Position numbers and translations under genes: made by a program | NCBI GenBank assembly: GCA_005888325.1 | Contig: VAWU01000008.1 | Span: 1-46,977 of the forward strand | DNA from: Actinomycetota bacterium | GTDB lineage: Bacteria; Actinomycetota; Acidimicrobiia; Acidimicrobiales; AC-14 | Length of the DNA stretch: 46,977 bases | Reading direction: 5' to 3' | In this document: in pieces, positions 21,218-28,600 of the stretch | Layout of the letters: each line of letters begins with the position of its first letter | Position numbering within the stretch: position 1 is the stretch's first letter | Notes under the pieces: model-generated | Told to the model about the DNA's origin: nothing | Databases searched by the model: none | Seen by the model: the letters and a program-made list of their open reading frames with translations, nothing else

Positions 21218-22255
21218 TCAGAGAACGATCGGGATCACCGCGGCGCTGAACCCGGCCGCGCCCCCGACGAGTAGGACCTTGTCGCCGGCCACCGCCCGAC
21301 CTTCCTCCCGCGCCACGTCGAACGCGAGCGGGATGCTCGCGGCGGCGGTGTTGCCGAAACGGTCGAGGGTGACCATGCAGCGGTCCTTCGGGAACCCAAG
21401 GAGTGCGGCCACCCGCTCGATGACCGAGCGCGACACCTGGTGGGGAACCACGAGGGCGACGTCGTCGAGGCTCCAGTCGAGCTTCAGCAACATCTGCTCG
21501 ACGAGCCGGGGCACGCGCTCGACTGCGAGCTGCTGCAGCTTGGCGCTGCGGCACTCGAAGAACATCCGATCCGGCGCACCTCCGTAGAGCGAGCCACCGC
21601 CCAGCACGGTCGAGAGCTCCCAGTGCCGGCCGTCGGACTCGAAGGCACCTGGGAAGAGACCGCGGTCCCGTTCGGCGCTGGCCTCCACGACGAAGGCCGC
21701 GCCGGCATCGCCGAGCGTCAACGCCGCCAGGCGCGCCGCGAGATCGGTGTTGTCCGCGATGTTCCACTTGATCGTCGGGGACAGCCGCTCACCTGCGGCG
21801 ACAAGCACTCGCCCCGCGCGCCCGGTCTCGATGAAGGCGTGGGCGACCTCGAGCCCGTTGAGGAAGCTGTTGCACGCGTTCTTCACGTCCATGACCGCGG
21901 CGTTGTCGCAACCCACGGCCGCCTGGAGCATGTTCGCGGTGGCGGGCTCGGCCACGTCGTGCGACGCGGAGGCAAAGATCAACAGGTCGATCGCCTGCGG
22001 TTCCAGACCGCTCTCGTCGAGCGCGCGACGCGCGGCGCGCGCGGCCAACTCTGACGACGACGTCCCTTCGGGTGCGTAGCGTCGTTCGACGACCCCGGCT
22101 GCCATTCGGACGATGTCTTTCGGGATCGTCCAACCGCCGCTCTCGCGATTGACCCGTGCCTCCACCATCTCCGATGTCCAGACCTCGTCGGGTAGGTGAC
22201 GGCCGGTCCCGGAGACGACAGCCCTGATCTTTGAATCGTGCCTGTGCTCGTTCAC
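21218..22255 (-). CDS. Beta-ketoacyl-ACP synthase III-like condensing enzyme
   Basis: This is a 345-residue thiolase-fold enzyme of the FabH/KAS III group. The catalytic triad is complete: Cys128 in VKNACNSFLNGLE, His272 in VVPHQVSRS and Asn302 in DRFGNTAAASIPLAF. The closing motif GDKVLLVGGAAGFSAA is typical. Clustering with its own FAAL and ACP, and no other fatty acid synthase gene, points to a specialised condensation or acyl-transfer step rather than housekeeping. The start is taken as GTG 22255, giving a normal FabH length. The frame is open to 22327, but that extension does not look like the family. A seven-codon ATG...TGA frame ends over the GTG (see findings). It is the first gene of the operon running to 14143. 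Confidence 0.85.
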   Translation of the reverse strand: MNEHRHDSKIRAVVSGTGRHLPDEVWTSEMVEARVNRESGGWTIPKDIVRMAAGVVERRYAPEGTSSSELAARAARRALDESGLEPQAIDLLIFASASHDVAEPATANMLQAAVGCDNAAVMDVKNACNSFLNGLEVAHAFIETGRAGRVLVAAGERLSPTIKWNIADNTDLAARLAALTLGDAGAAFVVEASAERDRGLFPGAFESDGRHWELSTVLGGGSLYGGAPDRMFFECRSAKLQQLAVERVPRLVEQMLLKLDWSLDDVALVVPHQVSRSVIERVAALLGFPKDRCMVTLDRFGNTAAASIPLAFDVAREEGRAVAGDKVLLVGGAAGFSAAVIPIVL

Positions 22256-22365
22256 GTGGACGAGCGTCTCATTCGATGGCTCGCACGTATGTCGTGGCGC
22301 TGACGCAGCGAACGTGCGCCCCGTCACCGACGACGCCTCCCGGGAAAGGGAGGGCCGCGGACGCG

Positions 22366-22393
22366 CCGGAGCCTCCCCGAAGGGAGGCTCCGG
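22366..22393 (-). terminator. Perfect 12-bp hairpin with CGAA tetraloop
   Basis: CCGGAGCCTCCC (22366-22377) pairs fully with GGGAGGCTCCGG (22382-22393) around CGAA. It lies 19 bases after the stop of the secreted protein gene and upstream of the KAS III operon, so it probably separates the two transcripts. There is no T-run, as is common at high GC. Confidence 0.65.
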
Positions 22394-22411
22394 GCTCGGA
22401 CGTCGAGGTTC

Positions 22412-23026
22412 TCAGACGCGGCTGACGACCAGATCGCCCACGTTGGAGATGTTGAAGTGCTTGAGGGGGTTTGGATTGCCGGCGGTGGTGCAGTCGAACG
22501 AAGCCTGGTTGGGACTGAAGGCAAAGGTGACCCTGGCCTTCGTGGTGTGGCCTGACTTGAAGAACGTGCCCGAGGTGAAGGTGGTGATCACCCGCACCTG
22601 ACCAACGGTGGCGGTCTGCTTCACCGCGACCGTGCCATTGGACGTCGCTCCGGTGTTCCAGGAGATGTGGGTGGTGCCCCTGAAGATGATCGTGCCGACG
22701 GGTGGGTCGGTCGGGCCGCCGAGCGCGTGCGGGCACGCCAGCGGCTGGGTGCTCGTGATCGAGGCCGTAAAGAAGCCTGAGCTGGGCCCTCCACCTGCGG
22801 TCTTCGAGCAGCCACTGAAGCCGTCGGGGGTGGCGCCCGTCTTCGTGTCGGGACTTGTACCCGTCTGACTCTTCTTGTCGTGACCGAGGCCCGGGAGCAG
22901 TTTCGTGCTGCCCTTGGCCGAGGTGCACCTTGCGATCACGGTTTCTGCTGCGCTTGCGCTGCCAACGCTGATGAACGGGGCGGCCACCAGCGCGGCAGCC
23001 GCGACAAGTGCGAGTCGTCGAATCAT
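22412..23026 (-). CDS. Secreted protein of unknown function with four cysteines
   Basis: I do not recognise this 204-residue protein. It begins with a clear Sec signal peptide (MIRRLALVAAAALVAAPF, ending near ASA-AET). The mature part is small, rich in Thr, Gly and Ser, and has four cysteines (in IARCTS, FSGCSK, PLACPH and SFDCTT) that could form two disulfides. The residue pattern suggests a beta-sandwich. ATG 23026 is supported by GAGGAGG about seven bases upstream. The gene is monocistronic by layout: a strong hairpin follows it. Confidence 0.75.
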   Translation of the reverse strand: MIRRLALVAAAALVAAPFISVGSASAAETVIARCTSAKGSTKLLPGLGHDKKSQTGTSPDTKTGATPDGFSGCSKTAGGGPSSGFFTASITSTQPLACPHALGGPTDPPVGTIIFRGTTHISWNTGATSNGTVAVKQTATVGQVRVITTFTSGTFFKSGHTTKARVTFAFSPNQASFDCTTAGNPNPLKHFNISNVGDLVVSRV

Positions 23027-23107
23027 GGTGAACGTATCCTCCTCGGAGAGGCGTCTCGTCTCAGAGCGCAACGGCGGGAGAGCCGGGGGGGCCGACGCCG
23101 TTGGCCG

Positions 23108-23132
23108 GGCCAACCTACCCCCCCGGTTGGCC
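23108..23132. terminator. Inverted repeat GGCCAACC...GGTTGGCC
   Basis: An 8-bp perfect inverted repeat (23108-23115 and 23125-23132) has a C-rich 9-base loop. It lies after the cyclic-nucleotide-binding gene (stop 23308) and upstream of the secreted gene (start 23026), both minus strand. It could end the first transcript or be an operator for the second. The rest of 23027-23307 shows nothing recognisable. Confidence 0.35.
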
Positions 23133-23307
23133 TCCGCAACCGCGGGACAAACTGCGCGTACCGACCGTCAGCCGGGGCGGTGAGCTGATCTGGCGGACAC
23201 TCGTCATCCTGGTGCCGCAGGGTCAGCGCCGCGCAGGTTCGCCCTTGACGCGGCGTCATGGCAGCCGACGATCCGTGGCGAGCCCGGTTGGAGCGCTACT
23301 CGCGGCG

Positions 23308-23802
23308 TCACGCGGTGAAGGCGACGCGCGCGTGCCGGGGGCGTTCCACCTCGACGACCTCCGGTCGCACTGCAGGAGACTGGCGCGCGACGCGTGCCAG
23401 GAGCTTCGATTCGATCGACGGAGCAACCCGGATCATCCTGACGAGCTCGGCTCGGCTGGAAACCAGAAGGTCCATCGGGGTTGTCGCCGTCACGGTGGCG
23501 ATCTCAACGCTCCCCGGTAGAAGCGACTGCTCTCCGAAGAGCGAGCCCGGGCCGAGGCGTTTCGCGCCGCCATGGGGACTGCTGGCCTCGCCCTCCCCTG
23601 AGACCACCAGGACGAGCTGGTTGCAGCTGTCCCCTGCCTGCACGATGACGCGATCGGGCGTCACCGAGATCGGACAGGTGAGTTGGGCGACCAGGCGAAG
23701 CTGCTTGGCGGTGCACTCCGAGAAGAGGTCGAGACCCTCGAGAATGCACGCGGTGAGGTTCCCGCGAATCCGCCACCGCCGTGTCCGAGCTCTCACATCC
23801 AT
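23308..23802 (-). CDS. Stand-alone cyclic-nucleotide-binding-fold protein
   Basis: This 164-residue protein consists of a single CNB (cap-family) beta-barrel without a DNA-binding domain. The barrel starts at LFSECTAKQLRLVAQL and contains RVIVQAGDSCNQLVLVVSGE. The phosphate-binding cassette reads SLFGEQSLLPGSVEIATVTA. In cAMP-binding relatives an arginine stands where this has the glutamate of VEIATV, so nucleotide binding may be lost or altered. ATG 23802 is preferred because GGAGGTG lies five bases upstream; an ATG at 23826 is also in frame. It may act as a regulatory adaptor. The Crp gene and cyclase lie just across the next gene. Confidence 0.75.
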   Translation of the reverse strand: MDVRARTRRWRIRGNLTACILEGLDLFSECTAKQLRLVAQLTCPISVTPDRVIVQAGDSCNQLVLVVSGEGEASSPHGGAKRLGPGSLFGEQSLLPGSVEIATVTATTPMDLLVSSRAELVRMIRVAPSIESKLLARVARQSPAVRPEVVEVERPRHARVAFTA

Positions 23803-23920
23803 CTCATCACCTCCGCATCGGCCCAATCACCTGGGATCCATCCTGAGCCGTTGGACCGAACACTTCTGTCGCCGCGACGACACATCGGACGTGATCGAGG
23901 CGACGTGGCGTGTCGAGCTC

Positions 23921-24826
23921 TCACGCAGCCGCGAGCGCAGCTGCCGAGTCGAGCCTGGCGCGGACCGAATGGCAGGCGTCGATCAGGGCGGCCACGAATC
24001 GATCGGGCGCCGCGATACACCCGCTGTGCCCGGCGCGCATGGTGTGAAGCGTCGCTCCGGGTATGTCATGGGCGAGCTTGAGCTGGCGGAGCGTCGGGAC
24101 GACCCGGTCTTGGAGCATGGCGACGACCGCGGTCGGCGCTCGGGTGTCGGCGAGCCAGGGATCGGCACAGAACCGACCGATGGCACAGCCGGCCTCGAGC
24201 ACCGTGAGCCAGTCATGGCGCGAGATCTCGTCGAGAACCCACTCGTGGACGCGGCGGGTCCCACCCCGCGTGGTGACCAGAGCGGCCGCCAGACGCTGGA
24301 CGGCCTGCGTGCGGCCGACGTGGCAGGCGACGCTCAAACCGCCCAGGAGCCGGAAGAGCACTGACTCACGTCGGGTCAGGGCGAAGGAGCTGCTCGTCGC
24401 GCACAGCACGAGACCCTTGATGCGGTCGGCGTGCCGTCGCGCCGCCAAGAGCGCGATCGGGCCACCCATCGAGTACCCGAGCGCCACCGCCTCGCGGATC
24501 CCCAGCGCGTCGAGCACCGCGATCGCGTCGTCGGCGCAGTCCTCGAGTGTGAACCGGGCGGAGGTCCGTAGCCCTCGTCCGTGGCCCCGGTGATCGAGCG
24601 CGACGACCCGCCACGACTTCGACAGTGAGGCGTAGGCGGTGGAGAAGTTGAGGTCGGCGGTGGCGGTCCATCCATGAAGGAGGAGCAGGACCGGGAGGCC
24701 GGGTGGCCCTCCGGTGTCACGAACGAACGTCACGTCGCCGCTGCTGAGCGTCACGTGCCGTCCGCGAGGAAGGGGCCAAGGTGAGCGGGTGGGGAGGACC
24801 TGGTCGGCGGCCGCTGTGCCCATCAT
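23921..24826 (-). CDS. Alpha/beta hydrolase
   Basis: This 301-residue alpha/beta-hydrolase-fold enzyme has the oxyanion motif LLLLHGWTATADL and the nucleophile elbow GYSMGG (Ser119). The acid is Asp240 in MLQDRVVP and the base His267 in AGHSG. The triad is complete, so a hydrolase such as an esterase, lactonase or haloperoxidase-like enzyme is expected; the substrate is not evident. The cap region (residues about 150-210) is helical. GGAGAGGAGGGG stands directly before the twin start codons 24826/24823. It is divergent from the Crp-family gene. A very long open frame reading through this gene and antisense to the neighbouring giant is a GC artefact. Confidence 0.85.
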   Translation of the reverse strand: MMGTAAADQVLPTRSPWPLPRGRHVTLSSGDVTFVRDTGGPPGLPVLLLLHGWTATADLNFSTAYASLSKSWRVVALDHRGHGRGLRTSARFTLEDCADDAIAVLDALGIREAVALGYSMGGPIALLAARRHADRIKGLVLCATSSSFALTRRESVLFRLLGGLSVACHVGRTQAVQRLAAALVTTRGGTRRVHEWVLDEISRHDWLTVLEAGCAIGRFCADPWLADTRAPTAVVAMLQDRVVPTLRQLKLAHDIPGATLHTMRAGHSGCIAAPDRFVAALIDACHSVRARLDSAAALAAA

Positions 24827-24903
24827 CCCCTCCTCTCCACGTAAGAGACCTTTGAGAAGACGCTGACGCAACGACGCCCGAACATCTGTGGCCCGCGCCA
24901 CAT

Positions 24904-24942
24904 GTCGGGTGTGTGCCGCGACACGTGCCGCAGACACCCGAC
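24904..24942. promoter_or_regulatory. Inverted repeat between divergent hydrolase and Crp genes
   Basis: GTCGGGTGT (24904-24912) is mirrored by ACACCCGAC (24934-24942). CACGTG sits at the centre (24922-24927) and GTGCCGC is directly repeated at 24913 and 24925, twelve bases apart. The site is 41-79 bases before the Crp-family GTG and 78-116 before the hydrolase ATG. Autoregulation by the Crp-family protein is a reasonable guess. Confidence 0.45.
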
Positions 24943-24982
24943 CGTGGGAAGATCTAGCCGGTTCGCCAAAGGGTGGTGCTGG

Positions 24983-25636
24983 GTGGTCAGCTATCAGCTG
25001 CTTGCCGGGATGCCAGACGACGCACAGCGATCGCTGCTGGCGCTCTGTCGCCGTCGGCGCTTCAGGCGCGGCGAGGTCGTCTTCCACGACGGCGATCCGG
25101 GTGAGACGCTCCACCTCGTGGCCAAAGGGCACTTCGCGGTGCGCGTCACGACACCACTCGGCGACACCGCGATGTTGCGCGTGTACCAGCCGGGCGACTC
25201 CTTCGGCGAGCTGGCCGCGCTCGAGCCGGCACCGCGGGCCGGCACCGTCGTCGCGCTCGACGAGGCCGACACACTCTCGCTGAGCCACGCGCAGCTCGAT
25301 GAGCTGCGCGCGAAGCATCCCGGCGTCGACCACCTGCTGACCGCGGCCCTGATCGGCGAAGTGCGCCGACTCGCCCGTGCGCTGGTCGAAGCCCTGTACC
25401 TGCCGGTCGATCGACGCCTTTGGCGACGGTTGGGCGAGTTGGCTGAGATCTATGCCGACGGTAGCCCGACCGTCACGGTGCCGCTCACCCAAGAGGACCT
25501 CGCGCAGCTCGCGGGAACGACGCGCCCATCGGCCAACAGGGTGCTCAGAGCCGGCGAGGCGGTCGGGGTCGTGCGTATGGCTCGCGGCCGCATCGAGGTC
25601 GTCGATCTCGAGGCGGCGAGAGCTCGTGGCCGCTGA
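24983..25636 (+). CDS. Crp/Fnr-family transcriptional regulator
   Basis: This 217-residue regulator has an N-terminal cyclic-nucleotide-binding barrel and a C-terminal winged helix. The phosphate-binding cassette is intact for cAMP: GDSFGELAALEPAPRAGTV, with the conserved Gly-Glu and the arginine. The dimer helix covers about residues 105-135. The helix-turn-helix is LTQEDLAQLAGTTRPSANRV, a typical Crp recognition helix, followed by the wing. No Fnr-type cysteine cluster is present. The start is taken as GTG 24983, giving a normal length. It overlaps the following AAA-cyclase gene by 11 bases, so sensor and possible signal producer are made together. Confidence 0.88.
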   Translation: MVSYQLLAGMPDDAQRSLLALCRRRRFRRGEVVFHDGDPGETLHLVAKGHFAVRVTTPLGDTAMLRVYQPGDSFGELAALEPAPRAGTVVALDEADTLSLSHAQLDELRAKHPGVDHLLTAALIGEVRRLARALVEALYLPVDRRLWRRLGELAEIYADGSPTVTVPLTQEDLAQLAGTTRPSANRVLRAGEAVGVVRMARGRIEVVDLEAARARGR

Positions 25637-28600
25637 CGACGACGGGGCGTCCCTGGCGGTGAACGTGGGTCCCGCCGCGATCGAGACGATGCGTGAAGAT
25701 CCCCGGCCGGGCAACCGCGTGCGTTTTCCCGACGCCGTCATCGGCCGCGACGATGTCTTGACCGTGCTCGAGCAGCGCGTCGCGAAGCTGAGCAACGGCG
25801 GCCGCGCCCTCGTGGTGCTGGAGGGAGAGTCGGGGATCGGCAAGTCGACGGTGCTGCGCGAGATGCGTCGGCGGGTGCTGGCGACCGGCGGCAACGTCGC
25901 CGGCGGCGAGTTCAGCGCGAGCGCGGCTGCGGCGCCCACCACCGGCCTGCGCCGCGCCGTCGGAGACCTCGTCGAGACGATGCTCGGCCTCAGCGACGAC
26001 CAGATGCAGGACTGGCTGGCCGATCTCCGGCAAGCGGTCGGGGGCTCGGTCGAGCCACTCGCCGACCTCGTCCCAGAGCTCGGGCTGCTGCCGAGCAGCG
26101 AACAGCTCCCGCCGGTCGACTCGCCGACCGGGCTGCGCAACCGATTGCGGCTGGCGGTGCTCGGCGTGGTGCTGGCCTCGGCGCACAGGACACAACCGCT
26201 CGTGATCACGCTCGACGACTTCGACCGAGCCGACAGCGAGTCCATGCAGATCGTGCACGACGTCATGAGGTCCGATGCCGACGGCCTTCTCGTGCTCGCG
26301 ACTGCGAGACCCGGAGCGCTCGACGGGCTCCCGATCCTCGACGACCCCACCACCGGACGCATTCGCCTCGCCGAGCTCACGAAGGGCGCCCTCCGCGACT
26401 TCGTGGCGGCCGCGCTCGAGACCCGAGCCGAGGTCGTCGATGAGCTCGCCTCGACCGTCTCGGAGTGTGTCGGCGCAAACCCCCTCACGGTGCTGCAGTT
26501 CCTCCAGCGCGCGGTGGCCGGCGGCGGACTGACCCCCTCGCCGGGCCCGCCCGGTTGGGTCTGGGACGAGTCTGCGCTTCGAGCCCTCGAGCGGACACCC
26601 ACCGAGGAGGAGATCGCCGCGTCGGCCTTGCGTGAGATCCCTTCGGTCGCGGTGATCGAGGTGGCCTCCTGCCTCGGCGAGCACTTCACGATCTCGTCGC
26701 TGGCAACCGCCACCGACCGGTCGGCGGACGAGGTCGCTGAGACGATCCTGCACGCGCTGCGACGCGGCATCTTGATGCGCGGTTCGGCGACCGATCCCGG
26801 CGGAACCTTCCTCGACACCAACGACGAGTACCGCTTCGTGCACGAGCGCGTGCAGCGAGCGGTGCGATCCCGCCTCTCCGACGACGAGCAGGCCGCGGTC
26901 CACCAGCGGGTCGGGCGCGTGCTGCTCGGATCGGCCGCGGTCGACGACCTCTTCGATGCCGTTCGACACCTCAACCAGGCCGTCACCCAACTGCACAGCG
27001 ACTCGGAGCGTATGGAGCTGGCCGCGCTCGACGCCCGGGCCGCGGCCCGGGCGCGCCAGACCGCGGCCTTCGCGCTCGCCCTCGAATTCGCGAACGCGGG
27101 ACTGGCCTGTCTTCCGACCGACGGCGACAGCCGCGATCACGCGGTCGTGCTCGCCCTCCACCTCACCGGGGCGGAGGCGGCGTGGATCACCGGCGACCTC
27201 GACCGGATGCTCCAGCTCATCGAGGCCGGGCGTGCGTTGCAGACGACGGCTCTCGAGCGCGCCGAGCTCGCGTTCCTGGAGGTGAAGGGGCTCGTGGCGG
27301 CCGAGCGCCCAGCCGACGCGCTGGCCTGCGGGCGCGCCGCGCTGGAGGAGCTCGACGTACGTCTGCCGGCCGCGCCGACGCAGCGGAATGTGCTCGCCAC
27401 GCTCCCAGGGGTGTGGCGGCGACTCCACAACCGGTCGGATGCCGACCTGCTCGCGATGCCGGAGGCGACCGACCCGGAGACCCTCGTGGCCCAGAAGCTG
27501 CTCGCTGAGATGTTCGGTCCCGCGTACATGGCGGAGCCCGACCTCTGGCCGCTCCTGGCGCTGCGTTGCCTCACCATCACGCTCGACGAGGGACGGGCGC
27601 CGATGTCGCCCGTCGCGTTCGCCGGGTACGGGCTCCTGCTGGCGGCCATGGGCCGGTATGACGCGGCTCAGCGCTTCGGAGACCTCGCGATGCAGATGGC
27701 AGAGGCCCCGGAGAGCCGCGAGTTCCGCCCGTGGACGAAGTTCCTGTTCTACGACTTCATCCACCACTGGACCCGCCCGGCTCTCGAAGCCATCGAGCCG
27801 CTCCGCGAAGCAGGTCGCGAAGCGCTATTGATCGGAGACCTCGAGAACGCGGGGTTCATGACCGCGGTCGAGCTCTACCAGTCGCTCGCGTACGGCGTGC
27901 CGCTACCCGAGATCGACGCGCGCGGCCTGGAGCTCGCCGTTCACCTCCGCCCGTACCGCGCCCAGTTCAGCCTCTGCGAGTCGACCCGACAGATGGTGCA
28001 CAACCTGATGGGCCGCTCCGCCGACCGCTTCGAGCTCGCCGGCGAGACCGCGTACGACGAGCGGGTTGCGGTGCCCTCGGCCATCGAACGGCATGACGTG
28101 ACCGCCCTCACCGCGTATCACCTCACCCGACTCGCGCTGCACCTGTGGTTCGGCGATTTCGAGGGTGGGCTGCTTCACGCCGAGAAGTCGGAGGAGCACC
28201 TCGTCGGCATGCGGGGGACGCCCAACGTTCCGATCTTTCACATGTCGAACGCAATCCTGCGCCTGCGCACGGCGCCGCACGCCGCCGCCACCCGTCGCGC
28301 CGTCCGTCGCGCCCGCAAGGGCTTCCGGACCTGGGCGCGCACCTCGCCCGAGAACTACCGGGGCCCAGCCCTGCTCGTCGAGGCCGAGGAGGCCCGCGCC
28401 GCAGGGCACGACCGTCGGGCCGAGGCGCTGTACGACGAGGCCATCGAGGCGGCCGACCGATCGGGGAGCGTCACCGTGTTCGGCGCGCTCGCGCGCGAGT
28501 TCGCCGCCGAGCTCCATGCCCAGAAACGACGCGAGCTGGTCGCCCGCTCCTATCTCACCGCCGCGATCGAGTCGTGGGCCGCGCTGGGCGCCTACGGCAA

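Noticed and set aside
23921-26986. A minus-strand open frame of about 1020 codons spanning the hydrolase and continuing antisense through the Crp and AAA genes.
   Set aside because: Only the last 301 codons match a protein family. The remainder is Ser/Arg-rich antisense sequence, normal at this GC content.
25545-27767. A 740-codon minus-strand open frame.
   Set aside because: It lies wholly antisense to the Crp and AAA-GAF-cyclase genes, which have clear motifs; composition is Arg/Gly/Glu-biased.
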